Source: Haberlea rhodopensis (taxonomy: Eukaryota > Streptophyta > Magnoliopsida > Lamiales > Gesneriaceae). From it: 64,000 bases of DNA. Of the stretch, positions 36,134-48,419 are shown one piece after another (within the stretch, counting starts at the first letter, position 1; each line of letters begins with the position of its first letter). Where the stretch lies: NCBI GenBank assembly GCA_907163345.1, contig CAJQUN010000914.1:62001-126000 (forward strand), read 5' to 3'. Position numbers and translations under genes: made by a program. A model generated the notes under the pieces. It saw only the letters and a program-made list of their open reading frames with translations, made no database searches and was not told the origin of the DNA.

Positions 36134-38249
36134 GTGAATTGGGCTTTGTAATTCTCCCACGGCGAATGTGAAAGAAATTTTAGCCAACACACATATTACA
36201 AAAGGAGGCTTATGCCTCCTATTTTAAATACAACAGTCAATAGATTGTATAGCAATTTTGGCTTTAGATAAATTCATCTCTGGTTTTTAGAGTCTTATAA
36301 AATTCTTAGTATGCTCGCAGTTGTGGTTGATCTTCTACATCAGAAAAGATTTTATTAGGTGTACTTCTTGTAAATGGAGAGGTGTGAGTTATAAAGTGTG
36401 TCTAGTAGGAAAGCTTTTTGGGTGTGTTTTTGGTGAGAAGAAAAATTGTATGGTTGTAATAATTTTTCATATAGTGTATTTTATTCTCTGGTCCTGGTGA
36501 TTTTTCTCCTGATTTAGGAGTTTTTCACGTTAAATCATTGTGTCGTTATTATTTCTCATTTTTGCTTGTTTTTTTTTTCCATAAAAAGTGCAGATCTTGT
36601 GGGTGAATTTGGAGAGTCAAATTCTCGACAAGTGGTATAAGAGCCTGGGTCCTTTTGCTGTGGTGCAGCTTTGGTATGGTAGACGAATACATATTGACTA
36701 AGGATGTTCTGTCTAGGAAAATCGGTATTTAAGTGTGACCCACCAATTTTCCCGAGAATCTTAAAGTTCTGTCTAGGATAGATCGAGATTATCTATTTCC
36801 TTGGAGTTTATTGGTGTAATCTATTCAGTTCTACAATAAATTCATCAAAAAATCACAAGACAATATCGGGAAGCAGAGATTCAGATGCAATCAGATTTGA
36901 TGTGGAGAAATTTGATGGGAAAATCAATTTTGGCTTGTGGCAAGTGCAAGCCAATGATGTATTGATTCAATCTGATTTACACAAGGAGTTGAAGAGTGAT
37001 ACTAGTTCGACTGGTGGAACGATTTGTTGCAACAAACAAAGCTGGAATGAGCAATGAAGATTTGGAGGATCTGGATTTGAGAGCAGCAAGTGCAATCCGT
37101 ATGTGCTTGGCCAAAAATGTTCTGGCAAATGTGCATGGAATGTCTTCAGCAAAGGAACTCTGTGATAAATTGGAGAGTTGTATCAGACAAAGGACGTCTC
37201 AAATCGTGTGTATCTAAAAGACCAATTTCATACATTGCGAATGAATGAGAGTACTACTATTTCAGAGCATTTAAGTGTGCTCAATGACATTGTTTCGAGC
37301 AAGACTCTATTGGATTTAAAATTGATGATGAGGATCAGACATTGAGACTCGTCTGGTCTCTTCCAAGTTCGTATGAGCACATGAAGCCGATCTTGATTCA
37401 TGGGACGGAGAAAATCATTTTCGAGGTTAGTAGTAAGCTTTTTTCTGAAGAGACGGGACTTGGCAAAAGAAACAGTCCACGTGAAAGTTTTGCAATGGTA
37501 GCTCGTGATTGGAAGAAGAAAAACTCTGTACAGAAAGCCTGTTGGGATGTGGACAACCTAGCCACATCAAGAAAATTTGTCCAAGAGCTGGAACGGGTTC
37601 AACAAATTGCTCTGTATTGCAAGTGGAGAAGTTGATAATGAAGCTAACATTGTCTCCTTGCATGATGTCCTCTGACAAAGGACATGTACATCCTTATGGC
37701 ATGCCGATGTCCCCATGTTGCCATGATAGAGGATGTAAAATGTTAGCAGCTCCACAGTTTGCACACGGGCATTGAATTGGCATTGATGCAGGTTGTGTGG
37801 TGGAAATTCAGGTCGATGATTGATTAATTTTCAGGAGAGCCAAAACATGGGAGTTGCACCATAATTTTTCAACAATGTTATTTTTCTACATGTGCCGAAT
37901 TGAAAAGATTGGAATTGCTAATTCTGAGTGAGTATGCTTTTTTTATGGTGGAGCATGGTAATTCTCTATATTGAGAATTATGATTGTCTTGCAGTGTCAG
38001 TAGCTAAAGTTATGAAGTTCTTAATCGAGGTGGAGTATTGTGGGACGACAAATCCACATGATGGATATTGATGGATTGGGCTTTGTATTTCTCCCACATC
38101 GAATGTGGAAGAACTTTTAGCCAACACTGCTATAAAATGAGGCTTATGCCTCATGTTTTAAATGCACAAGTCAATAGCTTGTCTAGCAACTTTTAGTTTT
38201 AGATAAATTCCTATCTTGTTTTTAGATTCTTGTAAAATTATTAGTATGC
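36134..38249 (+). mobile_element. Gag-only Copia-type element, 3' LTR truncated
   Basis: The left LTR, about 36134-36630, ends TCTCGACA and is followed by a primer-binding site TGGTATAAGAGC (36633-36644). The right LTR starts TGTGGGACGAC at 38039 after a purine-rich GAGGTGGAGTATT and matches the left LTR (GGCTTATGCCTC, TTTTAGCCAACAC, TTAGTATGCT). It stops abruptly at 38249, where the next element begins, so about 300 bp of LTR is missing. The start of the left LTR is degraded. Only gag lies between. Confidence 0.75.
36880..37770 (+). pseudogene. Copia gag remnant with zinc-knuckle trace
   Basis: Gag motifs are spread over several frames: IRFDVEKFDGKINFGLWQVQ (about 36888-36947), SSAKELCDKLESCIRQRT (within 36996-37217), then frames at 37342-37635 and 37509-37775. 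The latter contains CGQPSHIKKIC, a broken CCHC knuckle. At least three frameshifts and several stops are present. No pol domain follows before the 3' LTR. Confidence 0.75.
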
Positions 38250-38548
38250 TGTCCTGAAATGCGAATTGTAGAGAATTGAGTTGGCTGTCGAACCCCTTTG
38301 GAAGCACGTCGTTTCGATGTCCGAGCTATGAGATATGATTGATTAGTCAACAACGCTTGGGGTCTACTGGTCCAATAGACCTTTGCTTTTGTCTATTAGT
38401 CCAATTTACTTCAACCCATTTCTTTTCTAATCATCAAGCTCTTAATCATGATCTATTCACTGCACACTTGATGAAATATGTTATCAATCAGAATAATAAG
38501 TTTTGTTAACATCAAAACAAAGATTATTCGGGTTCCCAAAACCCAACA
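38250..38548 (-). mobile_element. Partial 3' LTR of a minus-strand LTR retroelement
   Basis: On the minus strand the LTR begins TGTTGGGTTTTGGGAACCCG at 38548, preceded by a purine tract (AAAAAATGGGAGAT at 38549-38562). It runs left to 38250 and aligns with the right-hand copy at 40874-41134 plus 49923-49973 (shared TTTGGAAGCACGTCGTTTCG and TCATCAAGCT). If the full LTR extends as far as 39380-49973 suggests, only its first 299 bp survive here. Confidence 0.7.
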
Positions 38549-39379
38549 ATCTCCCATTTTTTATGATCACAAAACTTGAATAAAAATATGAATATTAAAG
38601 CACAATGTTGCATAACAAGAAACCATATTTTATAAACAACATATTTCTCTCCCTTTTTGTGTGAATGAAAAAGGAAGACAAATAAATTTACTCCCCCTCA
38701 AGGATTGAGATTAAACACTCCCCCTTAATTTCAAAAGTTTGAAAATTAGAGCAAGTGAGGCGCAAATGGGTAGGCTGAAAAAAAATGCAATGCACATTAA
38801 TTTTTGAATAAAAATAACCTCTTTTGATGATGGATGAAGCATACTTGGCAACAAATTTGAATTTCTTGACAAAACTCAACAATGTTCATTTCATCTTTTA
38901 TGCGGAAGCATATTTGAGTACACTTTGCAGAATAAACTGCTTTTCCTGTTGAAGAATTAGGCTGCAAGATCTATACCGTTGTGATTCTCTATGAGTCTAG
39001 TTTGCAACGCAAAAAATGGTTTGTCATTTGGACATCCGAGCAAGAAGTTATGTCAATTTTCCCAAAGTCGCTGCAAGCTGCCAGAAAACTAAAATGCTTC
39101 GAAAATTGTTAGAAAAATTCTCAAAATATAATTTTAAACTTAAAATGAGTTTAGAACAGATTGAACAAAAATTTGAACATTTAAAATAGATTTTAAAATT
39201 ATTTTAGTGGAAAATGAATGCTAAAATTGATTTTTATGCTAAAATTTCATACGCCAAGTTTTTCAAAATTATGCTTTGAAAATAATTTTATCCTCGTGAG
39301 AAAGTTTTCTTTCAAAGATTTCCGTCTAAAATAGGGTAAAATGCTTTCCAAGAACAACCCGCTCTTATACCACTTGCTA
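38549..39379 (-). mobile_element. Internal remnant of the minus-strand LTR element: polypurine region and primer-binding site
   Basis: Read on the minus strand, the primer-binding site TGGTATAAGAGC lies at 39363-39374. The region next to the left LTR contains several purine tracts: AGGGGGAGT near 38719, GAGGGGGAG near 38693 and AATGGGAGA next to the LTR. No gag or pol coding sequence is detectable in the roughly 830 bp between. The internal region has therefore been almost wholly deleted. Confidence 0.6.
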
Positions 39380-40184
39380 TGATCGATTCCGGGGGTGGGT
39401 GGCCAATCCACTCCCGAGTTCAACTAACTTGAGCTTCAGTAACCTGTGTTCTTGAAATAATTGTACCGCGAGATTATATTGAGTTCGGTTACAAAACCGA
39501 GCGGAAGACACTCGATATAACCCGTTCTATAACTGATTAACCATTTGAAAGATATTTTAAAGGTATGCAAGAAAATATGTAAAATCAGTAAGGTAAATAA
39601 ATGAAGTATAGTAAATAACACAAGCATTTGATTCCGGAAGTTCGAAGAACAAATGCTTCTACGTATCCCTTTCTTCGATCTCATGGAAGGATACATTAGA
39701 AGACTTGGTTTACACTTTTCATTATACAACCTGCTTAGGCTAATACCACAAAGATAGCCTAAATTCCTAGCCTACACAGTTGTGATAAATCACCAATTGT
39801 TACAATGGTATTCACTCTTCTATTTTAGCTCACAAATACAATGAATCTAGTGAATACAAATGCACAAATGATTCCATAATGAATTTGATATAATCTTGAA
39901 GGAGGTGCCAAAAAGTTTGGGGAGTTGCTCTTCATTTAGCAGATTTGTTCTTTGAAGCTCCCCAATTGAATCTCAAGTGGGTTTGATTTGTAAGGAATGT
40001 ATTGATATTCAATCAGCTGTTATTGAGCTTCCAAATCATGTATATATAGCCCCAAGTAATGATATATACATTAGATACAAGAATATAGTCTTTGAGACAG
40101 TTTTGGTAAGCTTTCAAACATTGTAACGTTCATATTCTGCTTTCTGGGCTATTTTTGGAAGTCCGCTGGTCGGGTCCACTGCCC

Positions 40185-40415
40185 GAATCTGCTGGTCGGG
40201 TCCGCTGGCATCTACTAGTTCGAAGTCTGCTGGCCTTTACTAGTTAGAAGTTTGCTGGCCTCTACTACTTCGAAGTCTGCTGGACTCTACTGGTGAGAAG
40301 TCCGCTGGACTCTACTGATGAGAAGTCCGCTGGCATCTACTACTTCGAAGTCTGCTGGACTCTATTGCTGCGAAGTCCACTGGCCTTTACTTCTTCGAAG
40401 TCCGCTGGCCAAAGG
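40185..40415. repeat. 25-bp minisatellite CTGGCCTCTACTACTTCGAA plus GTCTG
   Basis: About nine imperfect 25-bp units follow one another, with variants such as CTGGACTCTACTGGTGAGAA plus GTCCG. They alternate two endings, TTCGAAGTC and GAGAAGTC. Related GGTCGGGTCCGCTG motifs precede the array from about 40150. Confidence 0.85.
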
Positions 40416-41134
40416 TTTGCTGCAACCTTGTTGTCCAACATCTGTTGTTCTATTCTCTTGAGTATAGCTCTTGATTCGTTGATTTCTGGGCAAAGTGATC
40501 TACATAAAAGTTGTAGCCATTTCTCTTAGCTTTCCAAGGAATCAAGAATCACTCGATTTAGAGTTTGTATGAGAGAGTTATGCTTGAAATATGAAGCAAT
40601 GCTCATGCGGTAAGTTTATTGGATGTAGCAGCACATTGCGTGACTTGCAGAAGCTTTTTGACCATTTTAACGTCCGAGTAAGTCCTCGACTTCCAAAGAT
40701 GATTTGTAGATATTTGTCTTAGCATGTCATACTGAATCGTCCCATTTTGATAAACGAGCTGAGTATGGTCGAGATACCACAGTTGCTCCAATCTGTCCGC
40801 TGCTGTTTCAGCTTTGTACCAGTAGACACTTGCAGACATGTTTTTGTCAAGTAAACCTTCGAATCTAGTCTGATGACCTGAAATACAACTTGTGGATAAT
40901 TAAGTTGGCTATCCAACTCCTTTGGAAGCACGTCGTTTCGATGTCCGAGCTATGAGATATGATTGATTTAGTCAATAGCGCTTGGGGTCTACTAGTTGTA
41001 GCTACTGGTCCAATATACCTTTGCTTTTGTCTACTGGTCCAGTTTACTTCAACCCATTTCTTTCCTAATCATCAAGCTCCTAATCATGATCTATTCACTG
41101 CACAATTGATGAAATATGCTAGCAACACAATAAC

Positions 41135-42621
41135 TGTTGGGATATGCCCTAAGACATGTCATTGGATGATTGTTTTGACATACAATGTTTATGATTTTAT
41201 GAATGGCAATTCATTATTATATATTATTCGTTTAACTGTGCAATATGAATTAATATATATGTTAATGTCCTTAGAATAATATCGTATTATTCTTAAACAT
41301 TGTCCATAGTCAAGTATTATCATGAATCGGGATAATGATAATACATAGAGACTAGTATGCTTTGATTGATGAATTGTTCATTGATATGAGATATCAAATC
41401 AACACATGGGTACATGTTAGAGAACGATGTACTGGACAGACCCACCATGAGAATGCTACATGGATAGTTATATGAACGTCATAAGCAATTCTCATAGTGA
41501 TAATAATGTATGTAATCCTTACGACTTGTGATCATCAGAGATCCCAACATAAGGAGTTATGTATCTTGATATTGTCAAACGTTACCCGTAACAGGGTAAA
41601 CTATAAAGGCGACTATTGGATACACTACGAATTATGTAGAGGGATGTTGATTGGTCGATATAGGATTTGTCCCTCCTATATAACAGGAGAAGTGTTTGGG
41701 CCCTTGATCAAGTAAGACTAAAATGCATGGCCATGCTCGAATGAGTCGATATGAGATGTCGAGCTTATTCATTTATTCTAGTTCTACTTGGGGATCAAGA
41801 AATAGAGATTGAATATACGAGTATGACTATTCCATGACTCGTGTTCAATCTAAACACAAAGGACAAAGGGATTAAGTTACATGGTTAATATTATCACAAG
41901 TTCTAAGGTTATGTCGAGTCAAAGACATTCTTGTAATTTGGGTAGCCTTGATGTGTTGCTAGACACCGCTCCTTGCTTGTGACGTAAAATGAGATTTTAT
42001 GTCACTGCCAACATTACAAGTTCCTATCGGGTCGCACAAAAGTTTAAATCGATAAAGGGAATTAAATTCATTGGATGAATTAATTAATTAAGAAGAGTCT
42101 TAATTAAATAATTATAAGGATTTAATTAAATCATGGGTTTGAGCCCATGAGGCTTTGTGAAAGCCTTTAATTAAATCATATATAATGATAACAAGGTGAT
42201 TAATTGTTTTAATTATTCCTTGATATCACAATTCATCAAAACCTAAACCTACACTCTCCTCTCGGCCGCCTCTCAAGAACCGGACATCACCGCCGCCGTG
42301 TGGTGTTCATTTTGATTGGCCGTCATTGATCGATTTTGAACCGAGAGTTTAGTTTTGGTTCAAGAATAAGTCTAGCAACTTGTTATTGAACGTCCCTTTC
42401 GATTTGATTGTGTGGATACCGTAGAGGCAAGACCTTGGAGGTGTTGCTCGTGACTCGGAGTTCGTTGGACGTGGTGCTTCGTGGATTCTGCTCAAACACG
42501 CTACAAGGGTGAGACTTTTGTAATCCTTTATCCGATATGATAACCTATGTATAGATCCGGTATATTGGTAATCCGAATGTTGTTATTCCGCTGCGTTGCT
42601 ATGCCTGTTGGATTACTTACA
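41135..42621 (+). repeat. 5' LTR of the Copia element
   Basis: 1487 bp, TG...CA. It differs from the 3' LTR by scattered substitutions and lacks a 4-bp AATT unit and a 7-bp GCACCGC-type unit that the 3' copy has. The 72-codon frame at 41497-41715 recurs unchanged at 48782-49000 in the other LTR, a consequence of LTR identity rather than a gene. Confidence 0.95.
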
Positions 42622-42884
42622 GTGGTATCAGAGCCGTGTACAAAGGCTCATATCGGATTTATGTGGTTAAATTGTTTTAATCATATTAGAATTGTATTGC
42701 ATGCTATAATAACTGTATATAATCATATATGATATGATTAAATTGAATTTATGAAATTATCATAAATTATATTTGATATAATTGACAGTTTATTGTATAC
42801 GATACATGAAAGCGAATAATCGAACCCTTAACAAAGATGTTTTTTCGACCACCACCATCACAAATGACACACGGCTACTGCCAC

Positions 42885-43275
42885 ATGAGGGCTAGGGTTT
42901 TCGAACCCTTGGCTCGAGATGGTTTAGCCATTGTGGCTAATAATTGTGCATGGAAGTGTCGAGAAGTGGCTAGAGTTTTGAACTCTTAGGCTCGATAATA
43001 TTGATGGCTTGATCATGGTTCTCGCATGCATGGACAAATCGGCTACACCACGTGAGAGCTAGGGTTTTTCGAACCCTTGGCTCGAGATGGTTGAGCCACC
43101 ACCGTGCATGGCCTGACCATGACTCGTGGCTAATTATTTTCAAGCGGTTCGAACGAAATGGCTCGATGGAATCACAAGATGGTGCGAGGCGGCTAGGGTT
43201 TGGAACCCTAGCGGCGCCGCACCCAAACCAATGGCTCGGACCAAGTCGTGGGCTAGGGTTTTGAACCCTAGGTCC
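42885..43275 (+). repeat. Five palindromic CTAGGGTTTTGAACCCTAG-type hairpins in the Copia leader
   Basis: Between the primer-binding site and gag, a hairpin with arms GGGTT/AACCC recurs near 42891, 42970 (degenerate), 43060, 43190 and 43250. The best copy is GGCTAGGGTTTTGAACCCTA. Flanking words GGCTCGAGATGGTT and GGTTCGAA also repeat. The leader of about 1.8 kb is long for a Copia element. Confidence 0.75.
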
Positions 43276-44441
43276 ATGATTGGTCCAGCTGTGATGCTTG
43301 TTGGTTCGAACCATGGTGGTTCGTGATTTAGTCGTTTTAGTTCTTGGCATGTGATGTCCCGAGCGTACGATAATTTTTCAAAATTTTATTTTACAGTTTT
43401 AATTGGAATTAAATTTTAAAATGTTTAGAATTTAATTAATTAAATGATATAGCATGTTTTATGTGTTGTTTGAGCATGGTGCATGGTTATAGCCCTTTGA
43501 CCTATTAGATAGGATTTGTGAATGTTTGTAATTTATAATAGGCCATGCGTGTCGTGCCTTCTCTATTTTTCTCTAAATGTTATCCCTCCCCTATGTTCCC
43601 CTCGAATGTGAATCGAGGAATTCTATATCTTGTAAATGTTATATAGTATAGTTTATTTTATTGATGGTGATCAATGAAGATGGAGCATTGTGCTGGGATG
43701 AGGAGGCCATTCACAATTTGGAGCCAAAGGAAGGTGCTTGTGAAGTTACCTTAGGTTGACTCTTAGGATTTTCTCATTGGCTTGAGAAAATCGCTAGTAG
43801 GGGCTATAACCATGTCACGTTTAATTATGTATGTTGATGCATGATTTATCTTATGTTTTAGATTGATAATTGTATTACACATATATGTAGATATGTATAT
43901 GCCTATATGTAGTGGACATATTTTAAATTATCAAACTAATCATGATATCAATAAATCCCTCTAAAATATTAAGTTTTAGATGCCTTCCAAAATTAAAAGT
44001 ACTCGTCAAAAACTTCGATTGTACATGTGTGGGTTTGCCAAAGCAAAGCACCGTGGCAATCTTGGTAAGGCGCGAAAGGATAAAAGTGATATCCGTTATA
44101 CTTTAAATTGGGTATGACTTAACTAGGTTATCTCAATAGGATTGGGAACCTAGAGACATGGGTTGGATAATAATTCATTTGATGAATTGAACAAATCGTT
44201 GTTCGTCCAACTATCCAAGAATTACATGTGATGTAATTGACAAAGTGTTGTCTACCTAAATAACCGAGTCTTGGGCGATTAGCCAAAGCTAACTCAAGAT
44301 TAGGCGAAATATGGATCTTGGCCCACTAAAGGTTTCGAGGGTTGCTTTTTAAAACAAAATAGTGGGAGTATCATTTAATATAAGACCTTGTTAAATGATT
44401 AAATCATAAACTTATTTTGCATATTTATATTGTAGATATAC

Positions 44442-45308
44442 ATGGCAACTAACAATACAACAAGCACATTATCACTGCGATCGGTCCTTGAGAAGGACAA
44501 ATTAAATGGGACAAACTTCCTAGACTGGTATAGGAATCTAAGGATAGTCCTCAAGCAAGAAAAGAAGCAATATGTCCTAGAGAAACCCTTACCTGCTGAG
44601 GAACCTCCCCTGACGGCTACTAGAGCCGATAAAGATGCTTACAAGAAGCATCAAAGTGACGCACTTGATGTTGGGTGCCTTATGCTTGCCACCATGAACT
44701 CTGAGCTTCAGAAGCAACATGAGGAAATGGAGGCGTTCGATATGATCGAGCACCTTAAGCAACTGTACCAACAACAAGGAAGGCAAGAGAGGTATGACGT
44801 CTCTAAAGCGTTGTTCCAGTGTAGAATGGTAGAAGGAAGTTTAGTTGGAGCTCATGTACTCAAGATGATTGGGTATATTGAGAATCTGGAGAAGCTGGGT
44901 TTTCCTTTGGACCAAGAGTTGGCCACTGACGTGATCTTGCAATCGTTGCCTGAAAGCTTCAGTCAATTTGTCTTGAATTACAATATGATTGAAATTGAAA
45001 AGACTCTACCACAGTTACTTGGCATGCTTAGAACTTTTGAAGCAAATAGCAAGAGGTCTAAGCCTACAAATGTTCTTATTGTGAATAAGAGCAAAGGAAA
45101 GACTAAAGCTAAGAGCTTCAAGAAGAACAAGAAGGTCTTTGTTAAATCTAAGCCAAAAGCTTCTACACTTAAGCCAAATGGAGGGATAGCAAAGGAAGGG
45201 AACTGTTTCCATTGCGGTGAGATCGGTCATTGGAAAAGAAACTGCAAAGTATATCTGGAGGATCTCAAGAAAGGAAGTGTGACTTCCACTTCAGGTATTT
45301 TGTTATAG
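44442..45308 (+). CDS. Copia gag (capsid and nucleocapsid)
   Basis: An open 288-residue frame. The start TLSLRSVLEKDKLNGTNFLD (residues 9-28) is typical of plant Copia gag. The middle has the retrotransposon gag pattern (HLKQLYQQQGRQERYDV, LQSLPESFSQF). The C-terminal part is Lys-rich (KSKGKTKAKSFKKNKK) and carries a CCHC zinc knuckle CFHCGEIGHWKRNC. Gag forms the particle shell and binds the element RNA. The frame stops at 45306-45308, and the pol frame that follows is in a different phase. In this family gag and pol are usually one frame, so the end is probably a frameshift lesion and not a natural terminus. Confidence 0.93.
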   Translation: MATNNTTSTLSLRSVLEKDKLNGTNFLDWYRNLRIVLKQEKKQYVLEKPLPAEEPPLTATRADKDAYKKHQSDALDVGCLMLATMNSELQKQHEEMEAFDMIEHLKQLYQQQGRQERYDVSKALFQCRMVEGSLVGAHVLKMIGYIENLEKLGFPLDQELATDVILQSLPESFSQFVLNYNMIEIEKTLPQLLGMLRTFEANSKRSKPTNVLIVNKSKGKTKAKSFKKNKKVFVKSKPKASTLKPNGGIAKEGNCFHCGEIGHWKRNCKVYLEDLKKGSVTSTSGILL

Positions 45309-48300
45309 AAGTCAATTTATCTACTTCTTCATCATAGGTATTAGATACTGGATGTGGATCTCACATTTGTGTAAATGTGCAGGACCTCAAAAAGAGTAGA
45401 TTGTTGGCGAAAGGCAAAGTTGATCTCCGAGTTGGAAATGGAGCAAGAGTTGCTGCATTAGCTATAGGAGATTATCATTTATCTGTGCCTTCTGGTTTAT
45501 CGTTGATTTTAAAAGACTGTTATTTTGTGCATTCTATTACGAAAAACATTATTTCTATTTCTTGTTTGGACAAGTATGGATTTTCATTTATGATAAAGGA
45601 CAACCGTTGTTCTATTTATTTAAATGATATGTTTTACGCTAGTGCACAAATGGTGAATGGTCTTTATTTATTAAATCTTGATATGCCTGTCTATAACATA
45701 AATACTAAAAGGATTAAAAATAATGATTGTAATCCGACTTATCTCTGTCATTGTCGCTTGGGCCATATAAACGAGAACCGCATATCGAAACTTCATAAGG
45801 ATGGAGTATTAGATTCATTTGATTTTGAATCATATGAAACATGCGAGTCTTGTTTAATGGGCAAGATGACTAAAGTCCCTTTCAAGGGACATGTTGAAAG
45901 GGTAAATGTTTTATTGTGACTAATACATAGTGATGTATGTGGACCAATAAGTACACAAGCTAGAGGTGGTTTTCAATACTTCGTTACATTTACTGATGAC
46001 TTCAGTAGATATGGGTATGTGTACCTAATGAAACATAAGCATGAAACCTTTGAAAAGTTCAAAGATTTCAAGAATGAAGTACAAAACCAACTTGGCAAAA
46101 GTATCGAAATCCTTCGATCAGATCAAGGAGGTGAATACTTAAGCCAAGAGTTTCATGACTATCTAAAGAAGTGTGGGATAGTCCCACAACTTACTCCTCC
46201 GTATACTCCACAATGAAATTGTGTATCCGAGAGGAGAAATCGAACCTTGTTGGACATGGTTAGATCAATGACGAGTCATGCAGATCTTCCGATATCGTTT
46301 TGGGGACATGCTTTAGAAACAGCAATATTCATACTAAACCGTGTTCCATCTAAATCAGTGGAAAAGACACCATATGAGATATGGACTGTGAAGCGTCCTA
46401 GTATGTCTTTTATGAAGATTTGGGGTTGTGAGGCCTACGTTAGACGTCATGCCACTAACAAACTTGGACCCAAATCTGATAAGTGTTTATTTGTGGGGTA
46501 TCCTAAGGAAACTAAAGGATATTATTTCTATTATCCCACCGAGAACAAAGTGGTTGTTGCTCGGACTGGTGTCTTTCTTGAAAGAGAATTTATTTCTAGA
46601 AAAACCAGTGGGAGACAAATAGAACTTAGTGAAGTTCAACCACAAGAAAACATTGAACATGATATTGAGATGGAAACAGAGCAGACACCACAAGCTGTTG
46701 TGGATAAAGTGCCTGCTCAAGAGACACAAGCCCAGCGTAGGTCTGTAAGAGAACACCGGGATCCACAGAGATATGGATTTCTTGTGACTCAACAAGGTGA
46801 CTTACTACTTATTGATGAGGATGAGCCGTCATCTTATCAACAAGCTATAATGGGCACTGATTCTGAGAAATGGCAAGAGGCCATGAAATCTGAGATGGAA
46901 TCCATATATGCAAACCAAGTATGGACTTTGGTTGATCCACCTGAAGGGGTACGACCCATAGGGTGCAAATGGATTTTCAAGAAAAAAGATCGATATGGAT
47001 GGTAATGTACAAACCTATAAAGGTCGACTGGTTGCAAAATGATTCAAACAAATTCATGGTATTGACTATGATGAAACCTTTTCACCAGTGGCCATGATTA
47101 AATCTATAAGGATCTTACTTGCAATAGCTGCATTTCATGATTATGAAATCTGGCAGATGGATGTCAAAACAGCTTTCCTTAATGGAAATCTGTTTGAGGA
47201 TGTGTACATGACACAGCCCGAAGGTTTTGTCGATCCAAAGGATGCTGGAAAGATATGCAAGCTACAACGATCCATTTATGGATTGAAGCAAGCTTCTCGG
47301 AGTTGGAATCTTCGTTTTGATGATGCAGTCAAAGAGTTTGGTTTCATAAAAAACGTAGACGAACCTTGTGTCTACAAGAAGGTCAGTGGGAGCATAATTA
47401 TCTTCTTAATATTGTATGTAGATGACATACTTCTCATTGGGAATGATATCCCTGCCTTACAATCTGTAAAGATTTGGCTAGGGAATTGCTTTTCTATGAA
47501 AGACTTGGGTGAAGCCACCTATTTATTAGGAATCAAGATCTATAGAGATAGATCAAGAAGATTATTTGGCCTAAGTCAAAGTACATACATAGACAAAGTG
47601 CTAAAACGGTTTAGCATGCAAGAATCAAAGAAAGGATTCGTGCCTATGACACATGGAATTTATCTCTCGAAGGAACAGTGTCCTTCAACACCAGATGAGA
47701 GACAACGCATGAGTAAGATTCCATATGCGTCAGCTATGGGATCTATCATGTATGCCATGATATGTACTCGTCCCGATGTATCGTATGCTTTGAGCATGAC
47801 GAGCAGATATCAAGTTGATCCAGGTGATGGTCACTGTATTGCAGTCAAGAGCATCCTGAAGTACTTGAGAAGGACTAAGGACACATTCTTGATTTATGGA
47901 GGTGAGGAAGAGCTCAATGTAATGGGTTACACTGATGCAAGCTTCCAAACCGACAAAGATGATTATCGATCGCAATCTGGATATGTGTATTGCCTAAATG
48001 GAGGTGCTGTGAGCTGGAAGAGTTCAAAGCAAGAGACAGTAGCCGATTCTACAACAGAAGCTGAGTATATTGCTGCCTCGGATGTAGCAAAGGAAGCTGT
48101 TTGGATTAGGAAGTTCATTTCTGAACTTGGAGTGGTGCCTAGCATTAAAGATCCGATAGAACTCTATTGTGACAACAATGGAGCGATCGCATTAGCTAAG
48201 GAACCTAGATCTCACCAAAGATCCAAGCACATACTTCGGCGCTTTCATTTCATTCGAGAAATCGTTGAAAGTGGAGATGTTAAAATATGCAAAGTACCAA

Positions 48301-48404
48301 CAGATGATAACGTATCTGACCCATTGACGAAGCCACTGTCACAACAGAAGCATGATCGTCATACTAGATCTCTAGGCATTAGGTATATGTCTGAGTGGTC
48401 TTAG
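45309..48404 (+). pseudogene. Copia pol: protease, integrase, reverse transcriptase and RNase H, interrupted
   Basis: The protease motif VLDTGCGSHIC starts near 45338 and follows an in-frame TAG at 45335-45337. The integrase zinc region (HCRLGHINENRISKLH ... CESCLMGKM) lies at 45377-45919, ended by TGA at 45917. The integrase core continues at 46019-46216 (LRSDQGGEYLS), stopped by TGA at 46214, and resumes at 46247-47005. A frame change occurs near 46990 and another TGA lies at 47040. Reverse transcriptase (QMDVKTAFLNG, LYVDDILL) and RNase H (YTDASFQTD, STTEAEYIAAS, SKHILRRFHFIREI, SDPLTKPLSQQKHD) are open at 47088-48404. Function is lost unless supplied by another copy. Confidence 0.93.
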
Positions 48405-48419
48405 TGCAAGTGGGAGATT

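Noticed and set aside
40603..40931. Two minus-strand frames (78 and 70 codons) as a small protein gene
   Set aside because: They overlap in different frames within the inferred minus-strand LTR and show no domain.
41497..41715. A 72-codon frame repeated identically at 48782-49000 as a conserved small gene
   Set aside because: Both copies lie at the same position in the two LTRs of one Copia element, so identity comes from the LTR duplication, and the protein matches nothing known.
42970..43350. A 126-codon minus-strand frame and plus-strand partners as genes
   Set aside because: They are shadows of the repeated GGGTTTTGAACCC hairpins in the Copia leader; no homology is seen.
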